A DNA stretch of 61,920 nt from JACPPO01 sp965262505 (GTDB taxonomy: Bacteria; Acidobacteriota; Vicinamibacteria; Vicinamibacterales; UBA2999): assembly GCA_965262505.1 (NCBI GenBank), contig CBDHFM010000015.1:1-61920 (forward strand), given 5' to 3'. The first letter of the stretch is position 1, and each line of letters starts with the position of its first letter. The position numbers were made by a program, and so were the translations under genes. Below the pieces are notes generated by a model. It was given only the letters and a program-made list of their open reading frames with translations. It was not told the origin of the DNA and did not search any database. Shown piece after piece: positions 8,542 to 17,351 of this stretch.

Positions 8542-8818
8542 CATCACCCAAGCGACCGCACTCAGCACGAAGGCAAGCAAGACCCTCGACACCATGCGCG
8601 CCCGCATCGTCAAAGCGGACGAGGCCCGCACCGAGGCCGCGCACCACGCGCGCGCCGCCCAGGTCAACACGGCCGCGACCGAGGCCGCAACCGCCAACCG
8701 CGACGCGGCCGAGGCGTGGGATGCACTGGCGACGCATGCCGCCAAGCAAGCCGGGGAGTGTCGCCACGGCGCAGAGCTGGCCGACCGCACCCGACGCCGA
8801 TGGACGCACTCAGTGTGA
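8531..8818 (+). CDS. 95-residue Ala-rich helical protein, last gene of the backbone operon
   Basis: No named family is recognised. The protein is helical and alanine-rich with a conserved-looking end, ECRHGAELADRTRRRW. The ATG at 8531 has a strong ribosome-binding site (GGAAAGGAG about ten bases upstream). It is notable because broken relatives occur elsewhere in the window: a 5' piece at 15254, a 3' piece on the minus strand at 30241-30351, and a possible middle piece near 10750. The gene was therefore repeatedly copied or split during cargo exchange. Confidence 0.75.
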   Translation: MPNDITQATALSTKASKTLDTMRARIVKADEARTEAAHHARAAQVNTAATEAATANRDAAEAWDALATHAAKQAGECRHGAELADRTRRRWTHSV

Positions 8819-8934
8819 TTTAATGGGGTGCAGCACCCGGCCCGGTCGCGTGCCGCCGGTTGGGGCCGGTTTGCCAGCCAGGCGCCAGCCCGCTTCGCTC
8901 CCGAGCTGTCACAGGCCAGGCAGGACCGGCCCTT

Positions 8935-8974
8935 TGGTCGCACGTCCGGGCCGCGAAGGCTATCCGGGCCGTTT
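8935..8974 (+). repeat. Recurring 40-bp element, copy 4
   Basis: The core GCGAAGGCTATCCGGGCCG followed by TTTT matches similar elements at 14236-14272, 28462-28504 (minus), 29422-29464 (minus) and 60828-60867. It lies between the backbone operon and cargo block 1. Confidence 0.55.
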
Positions 8975-8984
8975 TGGGCTGACG

Positions 8985-9008
8985 GTGGAGGCACTCTCCA
9001 CTGTTTTT
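8985..9008 (+). terminator. Probable intrinsic terminator of the backbone operon
   Basis: GTGGAG, a GCACT loop and CTCCAC form a six-base stem followed by TGTTTTT. It lies 167 bases after the last backbone stop and before the minus-strand cargo genes, where a terminator is expected. The stem is short. A further small hairpin (GGGTGC/GCACCC near 8826) precedes it. Confidence 0.5.
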
Positions 9009-9126
9009 CGGCGAATTCCTTAGTGAACTCGTCTATCTCCGCTCTACGTCTACAATCCCGCCAACATTTTTCTGGTCGGTCTCCTTTGAGTCAGCGAGGA
9101 TTATGACCGAGCGTCATCTGGGACCA

Positions 9127-10128
9127 TCATTTAGAGGCGCCCTGATCGAGTTCATCTTCACTGTCGGACCGGTCACCAGGCTTCTCAAGGTCCAGCTTCT
9201 TCACTCGAGGCCCGAACGTGCGTCGGAACTTCTTGGTCATGTCGACCATCCATTGAATGTACTCGTCCCACCCGGCGCGGTTATTTAGGTCAGCATCACG
9301 GTAGACGGCAATGGTCTTGTCTCTATTCTCAGGGTTCGGATTCCACTGCAACTGGTGGCCGATCTCCTCCTCGATCCTCGCTCGGTCCTTCAATAGCTGT
9401 TCGAGCGCGTGGTTGCCGCCTTGCCGCTCGCTCAGATACACACGCACTCCGATCCGCCCGTCATATGCGTTCGCGGAATTGGAAAGGAACATTCCCGAGC
9501 GGCCAAGCGCCACGTCATACCAATACTGCGGCCGAGGGGTCTGACCAGAAGCGACAACTTTGCTGATCAACAATGCGTCGCGAAACGCTGTCCACCAGTC
9601 GAGCTGCAACTGGCGCGTGGACGAGAGTTCTCCGGACTTGGTCACGGCTGCCTGTCGGATGATCTCAGCTGGCCTGCTGACAGCATTGAACCGGACCGCT
9701 GGCTTGGATCCGTCGATCGACCAGAGTTCTACCTGGACGCCATAAAACGCCAGCTCATCAGTGGTGTTGTCGTTGAGCCAGTCGAGGGCCTTGCGGTGTT
9801 CGTCGGTGAAGAACGGTGCGACCCAGATGACGGCCCGAGCACCAAGGACGGAGGCGTAGGTGATCGACTTCCCGAGATGGTCATGGTCGGTCTTGGTGAG
9901 CTGATTCTCGATGACGACGTAATCTCCAGCGGAGTCGCGGGCGAGGATGTCGGCTGAGTAGGGACCGACAGCGACCTCAACACGGTCCGTTTCGAGCTCG
10001 AGGCCGAGCGCGCCCCCGAGCTTCGACATGTTCTCGTCTCGTGCGAGCCAGGGTGTGAAGTCAGCTGCCTCATTGGGCCAAAGTTCCCGCACAGCGATGT
10101 TGGCGAGCTGTCCGAGCGTGTCAGTCAT
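9127..10128 (-). CDS. DUF4268 protein with PD-(D/E)XK-like N-terminal domain
   Basis: The 333-residue protein starts at ATG 10128. Its N-terminal half carries VAVGPYSADILARD followed by YVVIENQLTKTDHDHLGK, the D...(D/E)xQ/K spacing of restriction-like nucleases. The C-terminal half (from about residue 185, with LDWWTAFRDALL) matches the DUF4268 domain. Such proteins occur in defence islands and mobile elements and are thought to be nucleases; activity is inferred. It stands alone on the minus strand immediately after the backbone, facing the transfer operon. The same C-terminal domain recurs at the end of the DUF262 protein at 43378-45732. Confidence 0.8.
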   Translation of the reverse strand: MTDTLGQLANIAVRELWPNEAADFTPWLARDENMSKLGGALGLELETDRVEVAVGPYSADILARDSAGDYVVIENQLTKTDHDHLGKSITYASVLGARAVIWVAPFFTDEHRKALDWLNDNTTDELAFYGVQVELWSIDGSKPAVRFNAVSRPAEIIRQAAVTKSGELSSTRQLQLDWWTAFRDALLISKVVASGQTPRPQYWYDVALGRSGMFLSNSANAYDGRIGVRVYLSERQGGNHALEQLLKDRARIEEEIGHQLQWNPNPENRDKTIAVYRDADLNNRAGWDEYIQWMVDMTKKFRRTFGPRVKKLDLEKPGDRSDSEDELDQGASK

Positions 10129-10207
10129 AGGGCGTGATTCTCCTGGCGATAGAACGCGCTGTCAGGATTGCTATCGCTGTCGATGTCGGCCCGAAGTTCA
10201 GCTCCGT

Positions 10208-10678
10208 CTAACCGACTCCGGCGCCGGCTGGCGGTGTCGGGTGGCTCGTTAGCAGTCCGAACAACATCCACGTGGCCCATCCGAACAGGATGAGCGTGCC
10301 AACGTCAACGACGAAGTCGATGGCGAAGCAGTCGCCGAGCCAACGTGCACCCTTGACCCATCCTCGGGCCAGTAACGTGGGTGTCCATTCGGCGCGGTAG
10401 CCAATCCACATGACAGTCTTATTCAGCGTGGCAAGAAGCACTTGGGCGGCTACTCCGAACAGAAACAGCCCTGCCACGACACTCGAGAGGTCCGACGCCG
10501 CGAGTCTCTCGGCTAAATCCTCATTCGTGAGGAACAAGACAGGCGCTCCGATACCGTACGCAACAAGCCACGTACGGAGAACCTTGGAATGTCCTTCGTA
10601 GGCCTTGTAATACTCGGCGGCCGGGTCTGGAGGTGTGCGAGTGGGCGAATCCGTGGGGGGCATCTGCGGGCTGGTCAT
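10208..10678 (-). CDS. Small membrane protein of unknown function
   Basis: The 156-residue protein starts at ATG 10678. A proline-rich N-terminus is followed by hydrophobic segments near residues 38-52, 64-85 and 118-146, so three membrane passes are likely. No family was recognised. It is co-oriented with the DUF4268 gene, 79 bases upstream of it, and could share its transcript. A membrane partner for a nuclease-like defence protein is possible but unproven. Confidence 0.65.
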   Translation of the reverse strand: MTSPQMPPTDSPTRTPPDPAAEYYKAYEGHSKVLRTWLVAYGIGAPVLFLTNEDLAERLAASDLSSVVAGLFLFGVAAQVLLATLNKTVMWIGYRAEWTPTLLARGWVKGARWLGDCFAIDFVVDVGTLILFGWATWMLFGLLTSHPTPPAGAGVG

Positions 10679-10749
10679 CGGTCAGCGTTGTCGAGCGGCT
10701 ACTCACTCTACAAGGAACACGCCGGGGATCAGAGAGGAGGCTGCAGCTG

Positions 10750-10800
10750 CAAGGACTCAGGCGCTCACCACCATGCGCGCGCGCGCCGCCCAAGTCGTTG
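10750..10800 (+). pseudogene. Possible middle fragment of the 95-residue backbone gene
   Basis: One frame reads QALTTMRARAAQVVAAA, which resembles KTLDTMRARIVK and the Ala-rich part of the protein at 8531-8818. The match is short and in a low-complexity region, so it is tentative. The rest of the gap 10679-10943 shows nothing else. Confidence 0.3.
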
Positions 10801-10943
10801 CCGCCGCCGGCCCTCTGGGCGCCTGCCAGGACCACTCCCCCACTTGTCCGGTTTACTGAGAACCAAGGACCAGGCACTGGTGGTCGACCTTGTTCCACGG
10901 CCCAAAGACGTCTGACGCCCATTCTGTGGTCTTCCTAGGCGTC

Positions 10944-11384
10944 CTAGCGCGTTTCCGGGCCGTGCTGACAGGAGGGCTCGTGGAAGAGGAGGCTTGGTTT
11001 CACCTCTATGGCCGGGACATGACTAAAACCAGCCGCAACAGAACAGTAAAAACGGTGCGTACCGTCACGCAGCTTGTAACGGTAGTCCGAATCCGGTGGC
11101 TCCTTCTCGACCTTAACCGGAGGTATCGCGGAATCTTCGATGAACCCGCGTAGAACTCGTACCACTAGTTCTTCGGTGTCGAAGAAGCGTCCATCGGGAC
11201 TGATTTTCCGACAATAAAGCGGCTGGACGTCCCCAACGTAAACAGCGAGGATCTGCAGTCCATCGAAACCGCTTGGATCGACTCGATAATGCGGAGCCTT
11301 CGGTCGAAACCCAGCTATCCCGGCCTTAGACCACCAGGGGTCTTTGATACAGAAGCTGAAGTCTGCGTGACGGAAGCTAGGCAT
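10944..11384 (-). CDS. Small ParB/sulfiredoxin-fold-like protein
   Basis: The 146-residue protein starts at ATG 11384. Near residues 108-125 it has YKLRDGTHRFYCSVAAGFSH, which matches the DG.HR...A...G motif of ParB-like nuclease domains, and the preceding residues could form the rest of that small fold. There is no DNA-binding helix-turn-helix domain as in true ParB, so a partition role is unlikely. It is divergent from the integrase, 91 bases away. The assignment rests on one motif. Confidence 0.6.
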   Translation of the reverse strand: MPSFRHADFSFCIKDPWWSKAGIAGFRPKAPHYRVDPSGFDGLQILAVYVGDVQPLYCRKISPDGRFFDTEELVVRVLRGFIEDSAIPPVKVEKEPPDSDYRYKLRDGTHRFYCSVAAGFSHVPAIEVKPSLLFHEPSCQHGPETR

Positions 11385-11440
11385 TGTCGTTCACCTTACT
11401 GCGCGCCACTCTGGTGAAGCGCGAAAACGTCTCTCTCACA

Positions 11441-11466
11441 CGTAACATAAAGGACGTTATGTTACG
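11441..11466. other. XerC/XerD (dif)-like palindrome upstream of the integrase
   Basis: CGTAACATAA and TTATGTTACG are perfect reverse complements around the 6-base spacer AGGACG. The ATAA-N6-TTAT layout and the TTATGTTA half are those of dif sites. It lies nine bases before the integrase ATG, so it could be the integrase's own recombination site, an operator, or both. Confidence 0.6.
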
Positions 11467-11475
11467 ATTAATAGA

Positions 11476-12495
11476 ATGACCCAGCCGACTCCCCCACCCG
11501 CGCCAGCCCTGCCGCCGCCGGTGGCCCTGGCGCCGGTGGCCGCGGCGCTCGTCCTGCCCGGGGGCTGGCAGATCGAGGGCCTCCCGGACATCGTCCGGCG
11601 GGCCGGGCCGCAGGCCGCGGAGCGGACGGTGGAATTTTTCACCGCCCAGATTCGCAACCCGCACACTCGCGCGGCGTACGCCGCGGCCGTGACGCGGTTC
11701 TTCACCTGGTGCGACGCGCGCGGGCTCGCGCTCGCGCAGATTTCCCCGATCGCGGTGGCCACCTACATCGAAGAGATGCACAGCCGGTATCGCGCCCCCA
11801 CGATCAAGCAGCACCTGGCCGCCATCCGCCGGCTGTGCGATTGGCTGGTGACCGGCCAGGTGATACCCACCAACCCGGCCACCTCGGTGCGCGGGCCGAC
11901 CCACGTCGTCAGGACCGGCAAGACGCCGGTGCTGCAGCCCGCCGAAGCGCGGCTGCTGCTGGACACTATCGACACCGCGACCCTCCGCGGCCTGCGCGAT
12001 CGCGCCCTGCTGGCCGTGATGGTCTACAGCTTTGCGCGCGTCTCGGCCGTCGTCGGCATGCGCGTCGAGGACTACTACCAGCAGGGCAAGCGCTGGTGGC
12101 TGCGGCTCCAGGAAAAAGGGGGCAAGCACCACGCCGTCCCGGTCCACCACAAGGCGGAGGCCTATCTCGACGCCTATCTCGCCGCGGCCGGGATCGCGGC
12201 CGAGAAAGACTCGCCCCTGTGGCGCTCGATGCCGCGGGCGGGCGGGATGGGCGCGCGCCGGATGAGCCGGGTGGATGTGTTCCGGATGATCAAGCGGCGC
12301 GTCAAGACCGTCGGGCTCGGCGAGGCCAATTGCCACACCTTCCGGGCCACCGGCATCACGGCGTATCTGCTCAATGGCGGCACGCTCGAGCGCGCCCAGG
12401 TGATCGCCGCGCATGAGAGCCCGCGCACGACCAAGCTCTACGACCGGACGGCCGACGAGGTGACAATTGAGGATATCGAAAAAATCGGGATTTGA
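11476..12495 (+). CDS. Tyrosine recombinase (XerD-like integrase)
   Basis: Tyrosine recombinases cut and rejoin DNA at short inverted sites with a 6-8 base spacer. The 339-residue protein has a proline-rich lead, an N-terminal SAM-like core-binding domain (about 45-130), and a catalytic domain with all expected residues visible: R188, K217, H287 and R290 (CHTFR), H313 and Y322 (LYDR). It resembles short Xer-type enzymes without an arm-binding domain. The dif-like palindrome just before its start is a natural substrate candidate. A frameshifted piece of a close relative lies at 29467-29556. The next gene converges on it. Confidence 0.93.
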   Translation: MTQPTPPPAPALPPPVALAPVAAALVLPGGWQIEGLPDIVRRAGPQAAERTVEFFTAQIRNPHTRAAYAAAVTRFFTWCDARGLALAQISPIAVATYIEEMHSRYRAPTIKQHLAAIRRLCDWLVTGQVIPTNPATSVRGPTHVVRTGKTPVLQPAEARLLLDTIDTATLRGLRDRALLAVMVYSFARVSAVVGMRVEDYYQQGKRWWLRLQEKGGKHHAVPVHHKAEAYLDAYLAAAGIAAEKDSPLWRSMPRAGGMGARRMSRVDVFRMIKRRVKTVGLGEANCHTFRATGITAYLLNGGTLERAQVIAAHESPRTTKLYDRTADEVTIEDIEKIGI

Positions 12496-12534
12496 GGGGG
12501 CTATAAGGTTAGTTCGTCCGACGGCAGACTGGCC

Positions 12535-14163
12535 TCAGTGGCTGGAAACCGGAAGATGTTCGCCGCAATACCCGATCACGATTTTTTGACGGTCTCCGTC
12601 CCAGTGGAAATGAACGCGTATCGTCCGCGTCGGGTCGTCGTCTACACCGATCTTGAGATGCCGGAACATCTCCACTTGCGTCCCGACGTAATCGAAGGTT
12701 CTCTGGCGGCGCATGGCCTTGTTCGCCATTACCGTTTTCGATTCCTTGGCTGCGTACTCACTCTTCCCAAACACCAGACGCGCCTTGCTGTCGCCTCCGT
12801 CCTTCAGCCCGTCGCGGTACGTCGTGACCAGCCGCACCAGTCGGTCGAGCAGGTCACGCCCGTGGACGAACCGCGGCATCTTCTTCGCGCTGCTCCAAGC
12901 ACTGTCCAGGACTGTACACCTGTCGTCATAGACCTGATCGATGATCTCGATGCAATCGAGCGGGCTGGGCTCCTCCCTCCCCGAGGCAAGTTTTAGAAGT
13001 TTCTGGAGCGTATCTGAATCGAAGGCGCCGCCGTCGCCGCCGTCGGCGTGGGACAACCCTGCCTTTAAGGACTGGAGGTGATAGTTCTTATTCCTCAGAT
13101 CCTCCTGCGCCTTCTCAAGATTCTCCTTGTAGCGCGAAAGCTCGGCTTCAAGATCTGCGTTTACATCGGTGAAAAAGCGCTCCTGCTCGTCTGCGTGTTT
13201 GGAGGCCTTATCCAGCGACTGACGTAGCTGCGCCTCGTTCATCTGGGCGCTGGTCGCGCGCACCTTCTCCATGCGCCGCCGCATGGAAAGCTGCATGACG
13301 CCCTCGGGCCGCACATGCATCCGCAGGCGCGGAATATTGGTGTTCGCGGTGACCCAGGTTAGGACCTGCGAAATTCGCTGCGGCTCCTCGCCCCAATCCT
13401 GGATCTCGTCGCGGAGGAAGTGCCGGGACCGCACGCCACCAGCCACCGACGGGATGGACAGCACGTTCACGGCCCCGCCCCAGGCGGACCACGGCTTGCC
13501 GAGGATCTCCGCCATCTCGTAGCTGTTTGATCCTGGCAGCACCTGCACCACGTGCGCGAGGCCGATGAGCGTTCTTTGAAGATTGGTCGGTTTGACGAGG
13601 TATTCACCCTCATGCGTGGCGCTGACTAGGACGATGGCGGCGCCCCTGTCGTGCCGCTCGATCTCGGCGAGAAATGCCAGGTGCGAATCCCGGTCCTGGC
13701 CGACTGTCCTCAAGATCTCGCCGGGTACGGCGTCCGCGAAGTCCGCGTTCTTGGCGGAAAGAACATTCTTGACGATGTATTGGATAACCCGAGGCTGCGA
13801 CGCGCTGACGGGATTTGAGACGAGCGTGCTGCGTTCGTCCGTTTTCACGACACACGAGACTTCCAACGGCTCTGCTGCGAACTTCTTGACCCCGACCTCC
13901 ACAATCCACTGCCGTCCGCGGACATCCTCGTCGGCGTGCTTCAGCACCCACGCGCACAGGGCCGGCTCACCGTCATAGCAGGCGTGGATCCGCAGCTGCG
14001 ACCGGTGCTCGCCACGATGACCGTTGTGCTCTCCATCCTGCTTCAGTTGATCAGGACGAAGGCCGAACCCGAGCTGCTCCTTGAGCCAACCGCCGATGGC
14101 CTTGGATACGGCCCGCTCGGCATCGGTCCCCTGGACACGTAGGTGGTTCGCATAGACCAGCAT
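12535..14163 (-). CDS. Unrecognised 542-residue coiled-coil protein, putative defence gene
   Basis: The protein starts at ATG 14163. Three parts can be seen: an N-terminal mixed domain of about 300 residues, a long coiled coil near residues 305-372 (with NADLEAELSRYKENLEKAQE), and a C-terminal domain that ends with MFRHLKIGVD, RIHVHF-like beta strands and KIVIGYCGEHLP. No Walker, nuclease or membrane motif stands out. It lies alone on the minus strand between an integrase and a NucS-like gene within a defence-rich block, which suggests an anti-phage role by association only. The C-terminal beta-rich domain could be a small toxin-like or RNA-binding fold. Confidence 0.7.
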   Translation of the reverse strand: MLVYANHLRVQGTDAERAVSKAIGGWLKEQLGFGLRPDQLKQDGEHNGHRGEHRSQLRIHACYDGEPALCAWVLKHADEDVRGRQWIVEVGVKKFAAEPLEVSCVVKTDERSTLVSNPVSASQPRVIQYIVKNVLSAKNADFADAVPGEILRTVGQDRDSHLAFLAEIERHDRGAAIVLVSATHEGEYLVKPTNLQRTLIGLAHVVQVLPGSNSYEMAEILGKPWSAWGGAVNVLSIPSVAGGVRSRHFLRDEIQDWGEEPQRISQVLTWVTANTNIPRLRMHVRPEGVMQLSMRRRMEKVRATSAQMNEAQLRQSLDKASKHADEQERFFTDVNADLEAELSRYKENLEKAQEDLRNKNYHLQSLKAGLSHADGGDGGAFDSDTLQKLLKLASGREEPSPLDCIEIIDQVYDDRCTVLDSAWSSAKKMPRFVHGRDLLDRLVRLVTTYRDGLKDGGDSKARLVFGKSEYAAKESKTVMANKAMRRQRTFDYVGTQVEMFRHLKIGVDDDPTRTIRVHFHWDGDRQKIVIGYCGEHLPVSSH

Positions 14164-14213
14164 TGACCCTTACATCCTTGTGTCTACCTAACTTGTACGT
14201 ACTCTAGGCCTTT

Positions 14214-14235
14214 GTCCTGGGAAAACTCCCAGGAC
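14214..14235. terminator. Strong hairpin between the 12535 and 14296 genes
   Basis: GTCCTGGGA and TCCCAGGAC form a perfect nine-base stem with an AAAC loop. It lies after the stop of the minus-strand NucS-like gene and before the 12535-14163 start. No clear T-run follows on either strand, so termination is only one option. Confidence 0.4.
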
Positions 14236-14272
14236 GCGCCGTGGCGTGCCGAGGCTATCCGGGGCCTTCGAT
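14236..14272 (+). repeat. Recurring element, copy 5 (partial)
   Basis: CGAGGCTATCCGGGGCC followed by a GAGCTGA tail resembles the copy at 8935-8974 (AAGGCTATCCGGGCCG with GGGCTGA downstream) in the same orientation. The two copies bracket the 9.1-14.2 kb cargo. Confidence 0.45.
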
Positions 14273-14295
14273 GAGCTGAGGCGGGAGACGACCAT

Positions 14296-14976
14296 CTAGC
14301 TCTTTAGTTCCGCTTTCTCGAAGGTAAGCTGGATGCGACAGCGTCGAAGCGCTAGATTCGACACCGCACTCGCCGCGTACTGCACGCCTTCGGGGAAGTC
14401 TGAAGCGACCAAGATCCCCCGGACGAGCCCTTTACCTTCCTTCTGGTACCAACCCATGTAGCGGGCAACCTGTCCAATGGCTGAGTCCTTGGCCTCGCCG
14501 ACTTTGAGTTCGACAACGACTGTCGCTCCGTCGGCGCCCCTGCCGAGGATGTCCACGCGGCCCACGTCAATCGTGACCTGTCTCGCCACGAACTTCAGAC
14601 CCGGTTCAAGGGAGTCCAATTGGTGTGCAAGCTGGTCCTCGATGTCCCGCTCAAGACCGATCGACGCCTCTATCGCCTGCGCGGCATCCTCGATGTCCTC
14701 TGCTTCGTCCGGCGTCCAAATGTTCGGCCCATGAGACCCTTCGTCGTACAGATCGAACGTCCCGTCGGCGTTCTTATAGAGGAACCGCCTGGCGTGTGGG
14801 TGGTGAATGTAGGACTTCGGGTTGTTGATCGCGCACGCGTAGAGGTGGGCCGTCAACGTGGCCGGCTGCCAAATGCCAGGATAGCGTTCGTCGACGAACT
14901 GCCGAATGACTTCTTTAGACAAAGCGCCCTCGCTCTGCTCGAAAGCTTCCTTGATCGCCTGTTTCATCGTCGCCAT
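14296..14976 (-). CDS. NucS/DUF91-like endonuclease-domain protein
   Basis: The 226-residue protein has an N-terminal helical domain (about 1-60) and a C-terminal PD-(D/E)XK domain with GRVDILGRGADG followed by TVVVELKVGEA and a conserved-looking GQVARYMGWYQ, the arrangement of the NucS/DUF91 family. NucS-type enzymes cut branched or mismatched DNA; standalone forms in mobile elements are probably defence nucleases (inference). ATG 14976 was chosen because GGGAGG lies upstream and the residues before it look unconserved; the frame is open to 15132. Confidence 0.8.
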   Translation of the reverse strand: MATMKQAIKEAFEQSEGALSKEVIRQFVDERYPGIWQPATLTAHLYACAINNPKSYIHHPHARRFLYKNADGTFDLYDEGSHGPNIWTPDEAEDIEDAAQAIEASIGLERDIEDQLAHQLDSLEPGLKFVARQVTIDVGRVDILGRGADGATVVVELKVGEAKDSAIGQVARYMGWYQKEGKGLVRGILVASDFPEGVQYAASAVSNLALRRCRIQLTFEKAELKS

Positions 14977-15193
14977 CTCGTCCGCCTCCCACTGCGCCCA
15001 CGCGTGGCGCACACCTAATCCTCTAGTTGCCGTTGAGCGCGAACGCCCGATCGGCCATGATACGGCGCTAAGCGGCCCCAGGGCGCGATTTCCCGGTAGC
15101 GGACGTCCGTCCGTGGTGATGACACACAGCACCGTTCACCCGGAAGGAGACAAAAGATCTATCCGGCGTGCTGGTGCCATGTTCGTCTGGAAA

Positions 15194-15218
15194 CCTCGGC
15201 GCGCCACGCGCGCCGAGG
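15194..15218. other. Ten-base GC hairpin upstream of a gene relic
   Basis: CCTCGGCGCG and CGCGCCGAGG pair perfectly around CCACG. It sits 36 bases before the start of the 5' relic at 15254 and may be left-over leader structure of the backbone gene family. Confidence 0.4.
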
Positions 15219-15253
15219 GCGATGGGCCGAACCACCACAGGAGACACCACCCC

Positions 15254-15334
15254 ATGACGAGTGAAATTGCCACCGCCGGCAAATTAAGCACCAAGGCGAA
15301 CAAGGCCCTGGACTGGGACGGCCCTGGCCGCTAG
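15254..15334 (+). pseudogene. 5' fragment of a relative of the 95-residue backbone gene
   Basis: The 26 codons read MTSEIATAGKLSTKANKALD before diverging, close to MPNDITQATALSTKASKTLD at 8531. A ribosome-binding site (AGGAGA) is preserved. The frame then meets foreign sequence and stops at 15332-15334, so cargo replaced the rest. Confidence 0.65.
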
Positions 15335-15350
15335 GTCTCTCGGTTGCGCT

Positions 15351-16145
15351 CTATGCCTCGCAACTCCAATAGACCGATGTTGCGAGGTATTCCTGAATCA
15401 CGGATTGCACCAGCAGACCGTCGTCTTCTCGGTCCACGACCGCGTACCTGTACACGCCATTTTGGACGATGACCCATGGCCCCATCATGTCCGATTGCGC
15501 CGTTCCGCATTGCCGTTGGAACAGGCGGGTGCCGACTTCCGACCAACCAAGCAGTTCCCCTGTTCCTCCTGGCGTTTCGAATTCATCGCGTTGCTCCGGC
15601 GTCAAGATCTGCAGAGGTATGGCGAAGAAATCGTCCGACTCGAACGACATCCCACGGTCGAGTTCATAGAGCGCGTGGCCGCGCGCATTCTTGATCACCA
15701 CGCGCTTCACCCTCTCCATTTCCGGTGTGAAGACGATCTCTTTTTCCACGAATGGCGTTGTCCTTTCTGTCCGAGAATTCTCTATTCGCTCGCGCAGCCC
15801 CACGCTTTTTTTCAGCATGCGCGCGACTTCTGGGGTCTTCTGCTTCCCTGGATCCGTCGACCCCGCCAGCACCGTCCACAGAAGCCCCTTTAGGTATTCC
15901 TCATCGAGCGAAAAAGATTTATTACACTCCCGGCAGGCGTCGATGGTTACCAGGTTTGCGGGATACGGCTTTCTTAGCAAGCACTTCGAGGGGACATGCT
16001 CTGGCCTTGTTTCGGGTGAGTTGAGAGAGCTGAGATCTGTGCCGCAATGCATGCAGACCCCTCCTGGCCATCGCAGTCGCTCGTCAACGAACGATCCTTC
16101 ATCCATGTCTAAGTTCGGTCTGCCGGCCATCGCCAGGGCTACCAT
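15351..16145 (-). CDS. HNH-like zinc-binding protein
   Basis: The 264-residue protein has paired CxxC motifs (CMHCG near residue 31 and CRECNKSF near residue 72) with EHVPSKCLL between them, the signature of an HNH nuclease core. The rest shows no named domain. The ATG at 16145 leaves only 12 bases to the divergent HNH gene, so in-frame ATGs at 16127 or 16106 may be the real start. It is probably a nuclease of the restriction or defence type; the function is inferred. Confidence 0.7.
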   Translation of the reverse strand: MVALAMAGRPNLDMDEGSFVDERLRWPGGVCMHCGTDLSSLNSPETRPEHVPSKCLLRKPYPANLVTIDACRECNKSFSLDEEYLKGLLWTVLAGSTDPGKQKTPEVARMLKKSVGLRERIENSRTERTTPFVEKEIVFTPEMERVKRVVIKNARGHALYELDRGMSFESDDFFAIPLQILTPEQRDEFETPGGTGELLGWSEVGTRLFQRQCGTAQSDMMGPWVIVQNGVYRYAVVDREDDGLLVQSVIQEYLATSVYWSCEA

Positions 16146-16157
16146 ATCTCCATCTCC

Positions 16158-17351
16158 ATGCGCATATCTCGTCGCTCAAGCGGTGGCCGCGGTGAATACG
16201 AGATCAGTGAAAGCGCTCATGGCGTCACGCCCACGGACCTGCTCAACCGTCGACTGATCTTGGACTTCGGCGGCGGGATCGTCGTGGACACGAACTCGGC
16301 GCTCCGTCACCAGGGCGGCAAGTTCCGTGTGCGTTTGCTGGCAACCACCGGGATGCACCCGCACCGGCAGGCCGCGGCGGCGCTGATGATGCCGCAGACT
16401 ATTCGAGAAGATAAGCACTGGGGTCGTGGCGCTCCGGTCATGCGCACGGGGCAATACTCGCTCGATCACATCCAAATAGAACGCGCGAACGTGACTGCGG
16501 CGGCTGCACGGCTTGAGGTCGGCGACCTCGTGCTTCGGAACAGGTCGTATGACGCGGAGGAGTTGACGCTTGCGACCCGGCTGGCGCAGGTCCGCGCCCT
16601 GTGGGTCGACGCCGACAAATTCCCAGACAACGTGAAAACGCTGATCGAGCGTCACGAGGCGCTTGTGACCAGCGGCGGCGCGATCCCATCGGAGGCCGAA
16701 CGAATCATCGCCACACTTCAGGAGATCGTCACCCAGGCCCGCGAGGAGTTCGGCATCGAATACCGCAGTCAGGCTGAGGACGTGGTTCCCCATCTCCTCG
16801 AATCTCTAAAGTGGGCCGAGGCCCCGCCCCAGAAGCCTCAACCCGTCGATGACGTGCCGCCGGAGGAGGTTGACATCAGGCGGCGGACCATCAAGGACTG
16901 GAAGCGTTGGGCAAGCTACCGCGGCGCAAAGAGCGCCAAGTTCCGGCAGAAGGTCCGAAAGGCCTACAACTCGACGTGCCTCGTGTGCGGGCTGCATCTG
17001 CCGCCGACGCCGCTCAACTCCGTCGCCGGCGTAGACGCGGCGCACATCCTGCCGTGGGCCGACTACGATCTCGATGAGATCTCAAACGGCGTGTGCCTCT
17101 GCAAGCATCACCATTGGGCGTTCGACGAAGGGCTGATCCTGATCACCCACGACGGGCAGCAATATCACGTCGAAGTGCCGGAGGACATCGTGACGGAAAT
17201 CCAGCAGCACAGCGCCGCCTTCAGCATCAACGAGCTGCTGAGCCACGCCGGCCAGATCCCGGACAATCGGCTGCCGACTAACACAGCCGACCATCCGCGC
17301 CCTCAGTTCTTGCGGATGTTCGCGGAGAGACTACGGAGCAACGGCGCGTGA
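16158..17351 (+). CDS. HNH restriction endonuclease of a type II system
   Basis: The 397-residue protein ends with a clear HNH domain: CLVCGL near residue 274, VDAAHILPWADY, and NGVCLCKHHHWAFDEGLI, with two CxxC-type zinc ligands and the catalytic histidine of AHILP. The upstream 250 residues would carry site recognition. Its last 21 bases overlap the end of the convergent C5-methylase gene, the usual arrangement of a restriction-modification pair. It presumably cuts DNA lacking methylation by that enzyme; the target site cannot be read from the sequence. Confidence 0.85.
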   Translation: MRISRRSSGGRGEYEISESAHGVTPTDLLNRRLILDFGGGIVVDTNSALRHQGGKFRVRLLATTGMHPHRQAAAALMMPQTIREDKHWGRGAPVMRTGQYSLDHIQIERANVTAAAARLEVGDLVLRNRSYDAEELTLATRLAQVRALWVDADKFPDNVKTLIERHEALVTSGGAIPSEAERIIATLQEIVTQAREEFGIEYRSQAEDVVPHLLESLKWAEAPPQKPQPVDDVPPEEVDIRRRTIKDWKRWASYRGAKSAKFRQKVRKAYNSTCLVCGLHLPPTPLNSVAGVDAAHILPWADYDLDEISNGVCLCKHHHWAFDEGLILITHDGQQYHVEVPEDIVTEIQQHSAAFSINELLSHAGQIPDNRLPTNTADHPRPQFLRMFAERLRSNGA

